Of a stretch of 64,000 nucleotides of DNA, positions 42,520-51,930 are shown in pieces. The notes below the pieces were generated by a model. The model did not search any database. It was not told where the DNA came from and saw nothing but the letters and a program-made list of their open reading frames with translations. The translations under genes and the position numbers were made by a program. Each line of letters begins with the position of its first letter. Position 1 is the first letter of the stretch. The stretch is from Streptomyces olindensis (GTDB taxonomy: Bacteria; Actinomycetota; Actinomycetes; Streptomycetales; Streptomycetaceae), in NCBI GenBank assembly GCA_000696115.1, contig JJOH01000006.1:1-64000 (forward strand), written 5' to 3'.

Positions 42520-43542
42520 CTACTGCTTCCAGGCGTAGTGCAGCCGGTCCAGGCCGCTCTGGTTGTTCACCGTCAGGCTGAGGTTCGTGCCCGTGCCCTG
42601 GAGGGTGGTGAGGGAGTAGGTGTCGCCGTTGCGCAGGCCGGGCCAGTAGACCGAGCCCAGGCCCAGCTCCCGGATGGTGTCGGTCGCGGCCTGGATGTAC
42701 GCGACCTCGTTGGAGCCGCCCACCGGGCCGTTGTAGTCCAGGCCGGTGGTCATGGAGGCGCCGAACTCGTCGAGGATCGTGCGCGAGGCGCAGTCCCCGA
42801 TGCGGGCCTTGAAGTCCTGCTTCCACTGGTCGACGCTGGTCCAGTCGGTGTGCCAGAAGCCGTAGTTGTGCAGGGCCAGGCGGGTGCCCTTCAGGCGCGG
42901 ATCGGCGCAGACCGGCTTGACGTCCTCGCTGTACTTGTAGCCGCCGATCAGGACCCGGTCGCGGGGCACGTTGTTGTGGGTGGTCACCCACTTCGCCGCT
43001 ATGTCGGTCCACTCCTGCGCGGTGTAGCCGAACGGCTCGTTCATCGGCTCGAAGTACACCTTGGAGTCGCGGGCGTAGGCGGAGGTGAGCCGCGCCCACA
43101 TCTGGTCCCAGGACGCCTGGTTGTCGATCTTGCCGTCCTTGGCGTTGTCGGCCTCCCAGTAGCCCAGGATGACCTTGAAGCCCTTGGCGGTAGCGGCGTC
43201 GATCGCGCCCCGGTACGACTTCCAGAACGGGCCGTTCACCGAGCTCGGGTTGACCGGGAGGCGGACGGTGTTGGCACCCAGCTCGGCGAAGCCACCGATG
43301 ATCGCCCGGGACTTGGCGTAGGTGGTGGCGTAGCTGTCGGAGGTGGACAGGCCCGAGGGCACGACCGCGTCGTCGGCGTAGTTGTCGCGCGGGTCGGCCC
43401 AGTTGACGCCCTTGAAGTCGCTGACGGGCGGCGGGGCGGTGGGGGAGGCGGCCGCGGGGGAGGCGAGTACCCCGCCGAATGCCGTGGCGCAGGCGAGCAG
43501 CGCCCCCAGGCCGGCTGTCCCCCGATGAGTCTTTCGTGACAC
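42520..43542 (-). CDS. Secreted GH5 family glycoside hydrolase (cellulase-like)
   Basis: A 340-aa secreted (alpha/beta)8-barrel hydrolase. The signal peptide spans about 1-32; the acid/base is E169 in YFEPMNEPF and the nucleophile E259 in ILDEFGAS, both standard GH5 motifs. No carbohydrate-binding module is present. The GTG start is preceded by AAGGGG. It lies convergent with the pectinase fusion, together forming a small plant-cell-wall degradation locus. Endoglucanase or exo-type specificity cannot be settled from the sequence alone. Confidence 0.88.
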   Translation of the reverse strand: MSRKTHRGTAGLGALLACATAFGGVLASPAAASPTAPPPVSDFKGVNWADPRDNYADDAVVPSGLSTSDSYATTYAKSRAIIGGFAELGANTVRLPVNPSSVNGPFWKSYRGAIDAATAKGFKVILGYWEADNAKDGKIDNQASWDQMWARLTSAYARDSKVYFEPMNEPFGYTAQEWTDIAAKWVTTHNNVPRDRVLIGGYKYSEDVKPVCADPRLKGTRLALHNYGFWHTDWTSVDQWKQDFKARIGDCASRTILDEFGASMTTGLDYNGPVGGSNEVAYIQAATDTIRELGLGSVYWPGLRNGDTYSLTTLQGTGTNLSLTVNNQSGLDRLHYAWKQ

Positions 43543-43704
43543 GACGTCCCCTTCTGAGCAGTTGCGTGCGCGAGAACTCGCGTACTGATCGGCGGCTCGT
43601 TGGCTCCCGCAAAGTAGAAGAGGGCCCGAACAGAGGTCAACACATCTGCACACCAAATCTCATCAAGAACGCAGCCGCGCCCCGCTGCCAGCCGTCGGGC
43701 CCGG

Positions 43705-44928
43705 CTACGACCCCACCGAAAGCCCCGACCCCGACACCCGCACCCGGATGCCGTCCTCCTCCACCCGTACGTCGTCCAGCCGTACGTTCCCCTGCTCCGG
43801 CTTCGGCAGTTCGAACGCCAGCGACAGCCGGTCGGCCAGGACCGGGCGGGTCAGCCCGGACAGGGAGTCGAGGAGGTCGGGGTCGAGGCCGAGGCGGCGC
43901 AGCACCTCCGGGTTGTCCAGGGCCAGGTCGATGAGGTTGAGCTGTTGGGCCTGGCGGGCGAAGCGCGGGGAGCCGGTCAGTTCGGTGAGCTTGCCGTCGT
44001 CGGCCAGGGCCTCGCGGACCGTCGCCTCGGGAACGCCCATGCGCTGCACGATGGCCGGGACCGACAACAGCGCCCTGGCCTTGCGGGTCTCCCGGGCCAG
44101 GTCGGCGCTCCCCCGGGGCGTCAGGTGCAGGCCCTCGGAGGCGCGGGTGCCGGGGCGGTAGGTGGCCAGGTCCCCGATGTCAAGGCGCATGCCGCCGATC
44201 TCCGTCGCGATGCCCCGTTCCCCCTGCCGCTGGATCCGGGCCTCGGCCCGCAGCCGCAGGTCGTGTCCGGCGACCGGCAGGGTGCCGCGGGCCCGGACCC
44301 GGTCGCGGCCCTCGCCGGTGAACGTCACCTGGGAGGCGCCGAGTTCGCGGTTGAGGTCGGCGAAGGACAGCAGGACGTCCCCCTCGAAGCGGGGGACACG
44401 GGCGCCGCGCACGGAGGTGAGCCCGTCGGCGTCCAGCCGGATGTCATGGGCCGTGGCCGACACCTTCGCGAGCGAGACCCGGTCGGCGGCGACGTCCGGG
44501 ACGGTCACCTTCACCGAGTCCAGCCGCTTGTCGGCGAGTTGGGTGAGGAAGGGGAACCCGCCGATCTCCACCTCGGGCGCGGCCGCGAGGTCCAGGCGGT
44601 CCTTGAGCGTGTCGGCGGCCCTGTGCTCGGCGTACAGCACGGCCCAGCGGTCGCCGAGCGCGGTGAACGCGGCGAGCACGGCGAGGCCGACCACCGCCTT
44701 CACCGCGAGCGGCAGTCCGGCGAAACGATTCTTCCTTCGACGGCCGCCCCGGCGGTGCACCGGTGGGGCCCAGGCGTCCTCGGCGGCCTCCTCGGAGCCC
44801 TCGGGGTCCCAGGATTCCTTCCGGAACTCCTCCAGAGGGGTCTCCTCCAACGGCCCGTCGTCGAGGGCGCCGAGTTCCTCATAGGGGTTCGGACGCGGAT
44901 GCGCATCAGTGTGGTGGGGGGTACGCAT
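43705..44928 (-). CDS. DUF2993 (LmeA-like) membrane-anchored protein
   Basis: A 407-aa protein. An acidic, proline-containing cytoplasmic N-terminus ends in HRRGGRRRKNRF, followed by one transmembrane helix (about 72-92). The extracytoplasmic DUF2993 domain starts at VEIGGFPFLTQLADKRLDSVKV, the family hallmark. Mycobacterial LmeA, the best-known member, helps mature lipoglycans and binds phosphoinositides. A shorter paralogue is encoded at 57744 (IKGFPFLTQVVGGSLDDIEV). It is upstream of, and convergent with, nothing obvious; the next minus-strand gene is the 5'-nucleotidase. Confidence 0.85.
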   Translation of the reverse strand: MRTPHHTDAHPRPNPYEELGALDDGPLEETPLEEFRKESWDPEGSEEAAEDAWAPPVHRRGGRRRKNRFAGLPLAVKAVVGLAVLAAFTALGDRWAVLYAEHRAADTLKDRLDLAAAPEVEIGGFPFLTQLADKRLDSVKVTVPDVAADRVSLAKVSATAHDIRLDADGLTSVRGARVPRFEGDVLLSFADLNRELGASQVTFTGEGRDRVRARGTLPVAGHDLRLRAEARIQRQGERGIATEIGGMRLDIGDLATYRPGTRASEGLHLTPRGSADLARETRKARALLSVPAIVQRMGVPEATVREALADDGKLTELTGSPRFARQAQQLNLIDLALDNPEVLRRLGLDPDLLDSLSGLTRPVLADRLSLAFELPKPEQGNVRLDDVRVEEDGIRVRVSGSGLSVGS

Positions 44929-44986
44929 CGATCCATCCGACCATGCGCACCGCCCCCACCCGCAACCTGAACTCCAGGTATGCGAT

Positions 44987-46804
44987 TTACTTCACGATCG
45001 TGATCCGGTCCGCCTTCGGCGGTGCGAGCGGGCTGCCGGCCGAGGAGTTGGCCGTCAGGTACTGCTCCAGCGCGGCGAGGTCGTCGCTGCCGACGACGTC
45101 GTTGGTGCCCTGGCCGAGCGTCGGGAAGCCGTCGCCGCCGCCCGCGAGGAAGCTGTTCGTCGCGACGCGGTAGGTGGCCGCCGGGTCGATGGCCGCGCCG
45201 TTCAGCCGGATCGAGTCCGTGACGACCCGGTCGGCACCGGACTTGGTGAGGTCCAGCGTGTAGGTCAGGCCGGACGAGACCTGGAGCACCTTCGGCGACG
45301 CGGCGTTCGCGCCGGACACCTGCTCCTTGAGCACCTGGATCAGCTGGGCGCCCGTGAAGTCCTGGAGGTTCACGGTGTTGGCGAACGGCTGGACCGTGAA
45401 GCCCTCGGCGTACGTCACGACACCGTCGCCCTCACCGGCCTTGGCCGCGTAGGTCAGCGGTGCCCGGATGCCGCCGGGGTTCATCAGCGCCAGGTCGGTC
45501 TCCGGGTCGAGCTGCTTGCCGTGGGCGAGCTGGGCGTCGGCGATGAGGTCGCCGAGCGGGGACTCGGTGCCCGTGTTGCCGATGTCGCCGGAGATGTAGC
45601 CGATCGGGCGGTTGCCGATGGGCGCGGCCAGGGCGTTCCACTTGCCGATCAGCTCGGTCATGTCGGGCGCCTTGGGGACGTCCCGGGTGACCACGTGGTT
45701 CGCCGACTTCACGGCCGTACGGGCGATGTCGCCGGTCAGCCGGTCGTACGTCAGCGTCGTGTCCGTGTAGAGACGGCCGAAGGACGCGGCCGAGGTGACC
45801 ATGCGGGGCTTGCCCGCCGGGTCGTTGATCGTGCACACGTACGGGGCGTGGGTGTGCCCCGTCACCAGCGCGTCCACCTGCGGCGTGATGTTCTTGGCGA
45901 TGTCCACGATCGGGCCGGATATGCCGTCGCCCGCGCCCGGGGCGTCGCAGTCGTAGTTGTACGACGTCGACGCCGGGAAGCCGCCCTCGTGGATGAGGGC
46001 GACGATCGACTTCACGCCCTGCCGCTGGAGCACCTTGGCGTACTTGTTGATCGTCTCGACCTCGTCCTTGAAGGCGAGGCCCTTGACGCCCTCGGCGGAG
46101 ACGATGTCCGGTGTGCCCTCCAGGGTCACGCCGATGAAGCCGACCTTGACGTCCTTCTTCTTCCACACCCAGTAGGGCTTGAGGATCGGCTTCTGCGTCT
46201 TCTCGTCGAGGACGTTGGCGGCCAGGTAGGGGAAGTCGGCGCCCTCGAACTCCTCGTCCGTGTAGCAGCCGTCCTTCGGGTGGCAGCCGCCGTACTGCAG
46301 ACGGGCCAGTTCCTTGGCGCCCTCGTCGAACTCGTGGTTGCCGACGGAGGTGACGTCGAGGTCGAGCTTGTTCAGCGCCTCGATGGTCGGCTCGTCGTGG
46401 AAGAGCCCGGAGATCAGCGGGGAGGCGCCGACCATGTCGCCGCCGGCGGCGGTGATGGAGTACTTCTCGCCCTGGCGGGCCTGCCGCAGGTGCGTGGCGA
46501 GGTACTCGACGCCACCCGCGTCGATGGTCTTCGTCGTGCCGTCGTGCTGGTGCTCGGTGACCCGGCCGGACGAACCCGTCGGCGGCTCCAGGTTGCCGTG
46601 CAGGTCGTTGAAGGACAGCAGCTGCACGTCCTGGTAGCGGCCGGGCCAGTGGCCGCCCGTGCGGTGGTCCTCACCGGCGGTCGCCGCACCCGGCAGCGCC
46701 GCGGCGGCCAGCGCGCCGGCGGTGACGACACCGGCGGCAAGAGCGGCAAAACGGTACGTACGACGTCTCCGGCGCTCCGGATGCGCCGCGGAACTGGCTG
46801 GCAT
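44987..46804 (-). CDS. Secreted 5'-nucleotidase / 2',3'-cyclic phosphodiesterase (UshA-like)
   Basis: A 605-aa exported enzyme. After a basic N-terminus and signal helix (to about residue 43) comes a metallophosphatase domain with LSFNDLHGN, GGDMVGASPL, GNHEFDEG and VTGHTHAPY, the dimetal motifs. The C-terminal 5_nucleotid_C domain follows (ALMNPGGIRAPL, EGFTVQPFANTV, NSFLAGGGDGFPTL). It dephosphorylates extracellular nucleotides, supplying nucleoside and phosphate. The ATG of MPASSAAHPE puts the signal peptide at the N-terminus. Confidence 0.94.
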   Translation of the reverse strand: MPASSAAHPERRRRRTYRFAALAAGVVTAGALAAAALPGAATAGEDHRTGGHWPGRYQDVQLLSFNDLHGNLEPPTGSSGRVTEHQHDGTTKTIDAGGVEYLATHLRQARQGEKYSITAAGGDMVGASPLISGLFHDEPTIEALNKLDLDVTSVGNHEFDEGAKELARLQYGGCHPKDGCYTDEEFEGADFPYLAANVLDEKTQKPILKPYWVWKKKDVKVGFIGVTLEGTPDIVSAEGVKGLAFKDEVETINKYAKVLQRQGVKSIVALIHEGGFPASTSYNYDCDAPGAGDGISGPIVDIAKNITPQVDALVTGHTHAPYVCTINDPAGKPRMVTSAASFGRLYTDTTLTYDRLTGDIARTAVKSANHVVTRDVPKAPDMTELIGKWNALAAPIGNRPIGYISGDIGNTGTESPLGDLIADAQLAHGKQLDPETDLALMNPGGIRAPLTYAAKAGEGDGVVTYAEGFTVQPFANTVNLQDFTGAQLIQVLKEQVSGANAASPKVLQVSSGLTYTLDLTKSGADRVVTDSIRLNGAAIDPAATYRVATNSFLAGGGDGFPTLGQGTNDVVGSDDLAALEQYLTANSSAGSPLAPPKADRITIVK

Positions 46805-46936
46805 ACGCCCCCCTGTGGGTCTGCTGGGACAGTGATGTCGTCCGGCGCAGCCTAGAGTCAACGCGCGTAGCGCGACAGGCCCTTCGTGGTTACGACCTGG
46901 TTGCTTCTTTGCCGCCGATTTGCCGGTGGCTCCCCG

Positions 46937-46942
46937 TACCCT
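46937..46942 (+). promoter_or_regulatory. -10 box of leaderless mshD
   Basis: TACCCT ends 7 nt before ATG 46950, where no Shine-Dalgarno is present. This argues for ATG 46950 and against the in-frame ATG at 46920. Confidence 0.55.
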
Positions 46943-46949
46943 CGTACGC

Positions 46950-47876
46950 ATGACCAGCGACGACACCGTAAGGCCCGGCCGCCCCCGCTCGATCGAGACC
47001 CTTGCCGCGCTCTCCGCGGAGCAGACCGAGGCCGTGCTCGGACTGCTCGCCGAGGCGGCCCGGACCGACGGGCAGCAGGCGGTGTCCGAACAGGGCCGGT
47101 TGCAGTTGCGCGGCGGGGAACGGGAGGGCGTGTCCCATCTGCTGCTCACCGTCGACGGCGAACTCGTGGGCTATGCCCAGTTGGAGGACACCGACCCGGT
47201 GGAGCCGCCGGCCGCCGAGCTGGTCGTCCACCCCGGGCACCGCGGGCACGGGCACGGCCGGGCGCTCGGCTCCGCGTTGCTGGCCGCCTCCGGCAAGCGG
47301 CTGCGCGTGTGGGCGCACGGCGGCCACTCCGCCGCCCGGCACCTCGCCCAGGTCCTGGGCCTCACGCTCTTCCGCGAACTGCGCCAGATGCGGCGCCGGT
47401 TGACGGACTTCGACGCACCCGAGCCGGTGCTGCCGCCGGACGTCACCGTCCGCACCTTCGTCCCCGGCCAGGACGACGCGGCCTGGCTCGCGGTCAACGC
47501 CGCCGCCTTCGCCCACCACCCCGAGCAGGGCTCCCTCACCCAGCGCGACCTCGACGACCGCAAGGCCGAGCCGTGGTTCGACCCGGCGGGTTTCTTCCTC
47601 GCCTTCCGCGGCGACGAACTCGTCGGCTTCCACTGGACGAAGGTGCACGCGCAGGAGGGCCTCGGCGAGGTCTACGTCCTCGGCGTCGGCCCCGACGCCC
47701 AGGGCAGCGGCCTCGGCAAGGCCCTGACGACGATCGGGCTGCGGCACCTGGCGGGGCGGGGGCTGCCGACGGCGATGCTGTACGTCGACGCCGACAACAA
47801 GGCGGCGGTGTCGGTGTACGAGCGGCTGGGCTTCGTGACGCACGAGGTGGACCTGATGTACCGGACGGAGACGTGA
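46950..47876 (+). CDS. mshD: Mycothiol synthase MshD
   Basis: A 308-aa enzyme made of two tandem GNAT domains (about 15-145 and 160-308). It acetylates Cys-GlcN-Ins to complete mycothiol, the actinobacterial redox thiol. The acetyl-CoA site of the active C-terminal half is VYVLGVGPDAQGSGLGKALT. The N-terminal half has the degenerate HPGHRGHGHGRALG. The end, AAVSVYERLGFVTHEVDLMYR, is typical. It is probably transcribed leaderless. It is a monocistronic gene divergent from the 5'-nucleotidase. Confidence 0.93.
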   Translation: MTSDDTVRPGRPRSIETLAALSAEQTEAVLGLLAEAARTDGQQAVSEQGRLQLRGGEREGVSHLLLTVDGELVGYAQLEDTDPVEPPAAELVVHPGHRGHGHGRALGSALLAASGKRLRVWAHGGHSAARHLAQVLGLTLFRELRQMRRRLTDFDAPEPVLPPDVTVRTFVPGQDDAAWLAVNAAAFAHHPEQGSLTQRDLDDRKAEPWFDPAGFFLAFRGDELVGFHWTKVHAQEGLGEVYVLGVGPDAQGSGLGKALTTIGLRHLAGRGLPTAMLYVDADNKAAVSVYERLGFVTHEVDLMYRTET

Positions 47877-47976
47877 CGGTGCCGGGGAGCTGTGGTGTGG
47901 CTGCAGTGTGACCATGGCGGACAACACGACCATTCAGGGCCCAGGGCGGGAGGCATGCTCGGCGTCCACTGACCTG

Positions 47977-48252
47977 TCACCCGTCGCCCTCGGCGATGCG
48001 CCCGCCCCGGCTCACCGCGATGCGGAGCGTGTCCCCCAGGGACTCCACGGCCCTGACGAGCGCGAAGCGCACGGCGCGTTCACCGGCCTTGGGGTCACCC
48101 AGCACCGCCCTGGAGCCGGCGAGCACCTGCTCCGCGGAGGCCAGTTGGGCGGCCTCGATGTCGTCGGCGAGCTGGGAGAGCAGGCTGTGCGGGTTGTCGG
48201 TGCTGAGGTAGCAGGGCTTGCCGTCGGTGTCGGTCCAGGGGAGCAGTCTCAT
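47977..48252 (-). CDS. Small conserved protein beside a WhiJ-like module
   Basis: A 91-aa protein starting MRLLPWTDTDGKPCYLSTDN, then mostly helical (LLSQLADDIEAAQLASAEQVLAGSRAVL...RFALVRAVESLGDTLRIAVSRGG). The frame is open 23 codons further upstream, but that part is the shared promoter of the WhiJ-like module. It is divergent from the regulator at 48388. I recognise it as the kind of small protein often found next to XRE/DUF397 pairs; no function is known to me. Confidence 0.7.
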   Translation of the reverse strand: MRLLPWTDTDGKPCYLSTDNPHSLLSQLADDIEAAQLASAEQVLAGSRAVLGDPKAGERAVRFALVRAVESLGDTLRIAVSRGGRIAEGDG

Positions 48253-48292
48253 ATGGCGGTGCCCTTCGGCGTGAGCAGGGGGATGACGAGCG

Positions 48293-48387
48293 GTGATTAC
48301 CGTTCGTGTCTCGATGGTCACTGATCGCGCGTACGCTGCGGAAGAGGTTCGGTGTTGTCTGGCGGGCAGGCAACGGGGAGGGGTGAC
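48293..48387 (+). repeat. Conserved WhiJ-module promoter region, copy 2
   Basis: This region is about 93% identical to the reverse complement of 39224-39319. It includes GTGATTACCGTTCGTGTC, the TACGCT -10-like box and the GGGGAGGGGTGAC ribosome site directly before the ATG at 48388. Conservation across noncoding DNA at this level indicates a recent duplication or a strongly selected regulatory region. Confidence 0.85.
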
Positions 48388-49212
48388 ATGGGGGAGAAGG
48401 TTGACGCTCAGCCGGTCTCCGGGCGGGCGATGCTCGGGCAGACGCTCAAGGTCCTGCGGGAGAAGGCCGGGAAGTCACTGGGGCAGCTGGCCGACGAGAC
48501 CGGGTACGAGAAGAGCTACCTGAGCCGGCTGGAGTCCGGGGAGCGGCTGTCCAAGATCACGGTCATGGAGGACCTGGACGGCTACTACGGCACCGGTGAC
48601 CTGCTGCTGAGCCACTGGAAGGCGGCTCGGCTGGACGCGTTCAAGGACCAGTACAAGGAGTTCATGGCGCTGGAGGCGACGGCGCGGATCATGTGGAAGT
48701 ACTCGCTTGGCATTCCAGGGCTCCTGCAGACCGAGGACTTCGCCCGAGGGGTGTTGTCTGGGGCTCAGACAACGGCTGCCGGCGAGGAGGCCGTCGAGGA
48801 GCAGGTTGCGGCACGGCTCGGGCGTCAGCACCTGCTGCGGCAGAAGCCGGAGCCCGAGGTTCGGGTCATCGTCGACGAGTTCGCGCTCCGACGCCCCGCC
48901 GCCCAGGGCAAGACCTGGGAGGATCAGCTGCTGCACCTCGAGACCGCCGCGTTGTGGCCCAACATGGCGCTCCAGGTACTGCCGTTCTCGGCGGGAGCGC
49001 ACCACCATATGAACGGATCGCTGACCCTGCTCTGGCAGTGGGACGGAAGCGCTGTTGCCTACACGGAAGGCAACAGCAGCGGTCGGCTGATCGAGGATCC
49101 GGGCGAGGTCCTTCGGGAGCGAGCGTCCTACGATCGGCTTCGCGACCTGGCGTTGTCCCCGTCGGACTCGCTCACGTTCATCAGGGACGTACGGGAGGAG
49201 CACCGATCATGA
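48388..49212 (+). CDS. WhiJ-like XRE regulator (HTH + DUF5753), paralogue
   Basis: A 274-aa paralogue of the regulator at 38390-39223, collinear over its full length. The helix-turn-helix is SLGQLADETGYEKSYLSRLESGERL; the DUF5753 domain has IPGLLQTEDFARGVLSG and LQVLPFSAGAHHH. The ATG follows GGGGAGGGGTGAC. It overlaps the downstream DUF397 gene by 4 nt. With the small protein divergent from it and two DUF397 copies behind it, this is the more elaborate of the window's two modules. Confidence 0.92.
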   Translation: MGEKVDAQPVSGRAMLGQTLKVLREKAGKSLGQLADETGYEKSYLSRLESGERLSKITVMEDLDGYYGTGDLLLSHWKAARLDAFKDQYKEFMALEATARIMWKYSLGIPGLLQTEDFARGVLSGAQTTAAGEEAVEEQVAARLGRQHLLRQKPEPEVRVIVDEFALRRPAAQGKTWEDQLLHLETAALWPNMALQVLPFSAGAHHHMNGSLTLLWQWDGSAVAYTEGNSSGRLIEDPGEVLRERASYDRLRDLALSPSDSLTFIRDVREEHRS

Positions 49213-49412
49213 CGAACACCCCCGACCTCACCACCGCCGTGTGGCGCAAGTCGAGCTACAGCGACGGGGGAGACAACAACTGCCTCGAAGTCGCCGACAA
49301 CCACCCCGGCATAGTCCCCGTCCGCGACAGCAAGACACCCGCGGCCCGCCCACTGCTCTTCTCCGCCGCGTCCTGGTCCGCATTCGTGCGCGGCGTGCGG
49401 GAGACCGCGTGA
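49209..49412 (+). CDS. DUF397 protein, WhiJ-partner type
   Basis: A 67-aa DUF397 protein (TPDLTTAVWRKSSYSDGGDNNCLEVADNHPGIVPVRDSKTP...). The first 45 residues are almost identical to those of the DUF397 protein at 38196. ATGA overlaps the XRE regulator stop, so the two are translated together. It is followed immediately by a second DUF397 sequence in the same frame. Confidence 0.92.
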   Translation: MTNTPDLTTAVWRKSSYSDGGDNNCLEVADNHPGIVPVRDSKTPAARPLLFSAASWSAFVRGVRETA

Positions 49413-49604
49413 TCCCCCGACCTCACCACCGCCGTGTGGCGCAAGTCGAGCTACAGCGAAGGGGGAGCCAACGACTGCCTCGAAGTCGCCGACGACTACC
49501 CCGGCATAGTCCCCGTCCGCGACAGCAAGCAGCCGCACGGACCTGTGGTCGTGTTCGGCGCACAGCCCTGGGCGTTGTTCCTGGCCGGCGTCAGGAATCC
49601 GTGA
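49409..49604 (+). pseudogene. Second DUF397 copy, start shifted by one base
   Basis: Directly after the TGA of the first DUF397 gene, and in the same frame, comes DLTTAVWRKSSYSEGGANDCLEVADDYPGIVPVRDSK...ALFLAGVRNP and TGA at 49602. No start codon opens this frame except GTG 49434, which lies inside the domain. GTG 49409 overlaps the preceding stop (GTGA) exactly where a start is expected but is out of frame. Removing one C from the run of five at 49413-49417 would give GTG-ATC-CCC-GAC-CTC and an intact protein of about 64 aa. The choices are a recent frameshift, a sequencing error, or translation from GTG 49434. Confidence 0.75.
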
Positions 49605-49633
49605 CACCGCGCTGACCTTGACGGTCGTTTCCG

Positions 49634-51091
49634 TCAAGGCACCTCCGGCGGAGGCGTGGGCGCCCCCGGCAGTCGTACCGTCGCCACCGTGCCGCCGGTC
49701 TCCGCCGGGGACAGGGACACGTCGCCGCCCGCCTGCTGGACCGTGCGCGCCACGATCGACAGGCCGAGGCCCGAGCCGGGCAGGGCTCGTGCGCTGGGGG
49801 AGCGCCAGAAGCGGTCGAAGACGTGGGGGAGTTCGTCGGCGGGGATGCCCGGCCCGTGGTCGCGGACCGTGAGGACGCCCTCGGCCAGCCGGACCTCGAT
49901 CGTGCCGCCCTCGGGGCTGAACTTCACGGCGTTGTCGAGGATGTTCACCACCGCCCGCTCCAGCGCGGTCGGTTCGGCGCGCACGAACCACGGCTGTACG
50001 TCCGCCGTGATCGTGAGCTCCGGGCCGCGCAGCCGTGCCCGCCGCAGCGCCGAGTCCACGATGTCCTGCCAGGCGACGATCTGGGTCCGGCCCGAGTGCT
50101 GGCCCGTGTCCGGGCGGGACAGTTCCTGGAGGTCGCCGATGAGCGCGGCCAGCTCCGTCATCTGCGCCTTCACCGAGGCGAGCAGCGCCTTGCGGTCCGC
50201 CTCCGGGATGGGGCGGCCCGTCTCCTCGCTGCGGGTGAGGAGTTCGATGTTGGTGCGCAGTGAGGTGAGCGGCGTGCGGAGTTCGTGGCCGGCGTCCGCG
50301 ATGAGCTGTTGCTGGAGTTCCCGGGAGCTGGCCAGGGCCGAGGTCATCGAGTTGAAGGAACGGGAGAGGCGGGCCACCTCGTCGTCGCTGTCGTCGTCGA
50401 CGGGGATGCGGACGTCCAGGTCCTCCGTGCGGGCCACGTGCTCGACGGCTTCGGTGAGTTTGTCCACGGGACGCAGGCCCGCCCGGGCCACCGTGAGGCC
50501 GGCCGCCCCGGCGCCCACCACCCCGATGCCCGACACCAGCAGCAGGATCAGCGCCAGTTCGTTGAGCGTGGACTCCGTGCCCTTGAGGGGGACCGCGATG
50601 ACCAGCGCGTAGTCGGCTGCGACGCTCTGGTCGAACGGGCTTTCCTTGACGATGACCGCCGTGGTCAGCACCCGCACCGAGTTGCCGTCGCTGTCCTTGC
50701 CGTTGCGCAGCCGGGCCGTCCTGGGGTCGGGATCCTTCGCCACGGCCTTGTCGGCGCTCGTGACCCGCACCTGCGGCATGTTGTTGCTGAACAGGCAGAC
50801 CCTGCCATCGACCCGCACCAGTTGCGCGTACGTCTGCGGGCGGGGAGCGCCGCCGAGCGTGCTGGACGGCGTCTGGGGGCATGTCCTGACCAGCGCCTCG
50901 AAGTCGTCCTCCAGGATGGTCCGGTAGGACGACTTCAGGTCCCCGTCCACCTGGTCGTACAGCTTCCCCTGCACGATGAACCAGCAGGTCACCGACACCG
51001 CGGCCACCGCGAACGCCACCGCCGCCGCCACCAGCAGCGCCAGGCGCGAGCGGATCGGCAGCGAGCGGAAGCGGCGTACGACCTTGTTCAC
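49634..51091 (-). CDS. Sensor histidine kinase (OmpR-class partner)
   Basis: A 485-aa kinase. Transmembrane helices lie at about 15-37 and 168-190, bracketing an extracellular sensor region of about 130 residues (with two cysteines). A HAMP domain follows, then HisKA with the phospho-acceptor in [17 protein letters not shown] (about H268), and HATPase motifs [17 protein letters not shown] and GSGLGLSIV. The GTG start overlaps the response regulator stop by 4 nt. The architecture resembles MprB/CseC-type envelope-stress kinases; the HtrA-like protease gene upstream is a plausible target. Confidence 0.92.
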   Translation of the reverse strand: MNKVVRRFRSLPIRSRLALLVAAAVAFAVAAVSVTCWFIVQGKLYDQVDGDLKSSYRTILEDDFEALVRTCPQTPSSTLGGAPRPQTYAQLVRVDGRVCLFSNNMPQVRVTSADKAVAKDPDPRTARLRNGKDSDGNSVRVLTTAVIVKESPFDQSVAADYALVIAVPLKGTESTLNELALILLLVSGIGVVGAGAAGLTVARAGLRPVDKLTEAVEHVARTEDLDVRIPVDDDSDDEVARLSRSFNSMTSALASSRELQQQLIADAGHELRTPLTSLRTNIELLTRSEETGRPIPEADRKALLASVKAQMTELAALIGDLQELSRPDTGQHSGRTQIVAWQDIVDSALRRARLRGPELTITADVQPWFVRAEPTALERAVVNILDNAVKFSPEGGTIEVRLAEGVLTVRDHGPGIPADELPHVFDRFWRSPSARALPGSGLGLSIVARTVQQAGGDVSLSPAETGGTVATVRLPGAPTPPPEVP

Positions 51092-51825
51092 TCCGCGCCG
51101 CCCTGCCGCAGCACGTAGCCCACGCCCCGCACGGTGTGCACGAGCCGCGGCTCGCCGCCCGCCTCGGTCTTGCGCCGCAGGTACATCACGTACACGTCGA
51201 GGGAGTTCGACGACGGCTCGAAGTCGAAGCCCCAGACCGCCTTGAGGATCTGCTCCCGGGTGAGGACCTGGCGCGGGTGCGCCATGAACATCTCCAGGAG
51301 CGTGAACTCCGTGCGGGTCAGCTCCACCGGGCGGCCGCCCCGGGTGACCTCGCGCGTCGTGAGGTCCATGCGCAGGTCGCCGAAGGTGAGGGCGTCGTCG
51401 TCGCCCGCGCCGCCCGCGCCCACGGCCGCCGCGTAGGAGCTGCGGCGCAGCAGCGCGCGGATGCGGGCGAACAGCTCGTCGAGTTCGAAGGGCTTGACCA
51501 GGTAGTCGTCGGCACCCGCGTCCAGGCCCGTGACGCGGTCCCCGACCGTGTCGCGGGCCGTGAGCATCAGGATCGGGGTCGTGTCGCCGGTGGCGCGGAT
51601 GCGGCGGGCCGCCGTCAGGCCGTCCATGCGGGGCATCTGGATGTCGAGCACGAGCAGGTCGGGGCGGTAGGCCGCGGCCTTCTCCAGGGCGTCCGCGCCG
51701 TCGACGGCGACCTCCGTGTCGTACCCCTCGAAGGCGAGGCTGCGCTGGAGTGCTTCGCGTACCGCCGGCTCGTCGTCGACGATCAGGATGCGCTGCGTGT
51801 CACGGTCGCCGTCTGCGGGGCTCAT
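51088..51825 (-). CDS. OmpR/PhoB-type response regulator
   Basis: A 245-aa regulator. The receiver domain has VDDEP (16-20), phospho-acceptor D61 ([10 protein letters not shown]) and switch lysine in [11 protein letters not shown]. The C-terminal winged helix ([26 protein letters not shown]...[12 protein letters not shown]) binds direct repeats. It is cognate to the kinase that overlaps its stop. It resembles MprA. The serine protease and 58-aa ORF just upstream on the same strand may belong to its regulon. Confidence 0.93.
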   Translation of the reverse strand: MSPADGDRDTQRILIVDDEPAVREALQRSLAFEGYDTEVAVDGADALEKAAAYRPDLLVLDIQMPRMDGLTAARRIRATGDTTPILMLTARDTVGDRVTGLDAGADDYLVKPFELDELFARIRALLRRSSYAAAVGAGGAGDDDALTFGDLRMDLTTREVTRGGRPVELTRTEFTLLEMFMAHPRQVLTREQILKAVWGFDFEPSSNSLDVYVMYLRRKTEAGGEPRLVHTVRGVGYVLRQGGAE

Positions 51826-51930
51826 GGGTCGGGGTTCCTCGGGTGTGAAGGGGGAGGGGTGCTCTGACGCTCTCAGCCTCGCACGACCGCGGGCGGGGCC
51901 GGGAGGAGCGCAGGGCCCTTCTGGCGGGGC

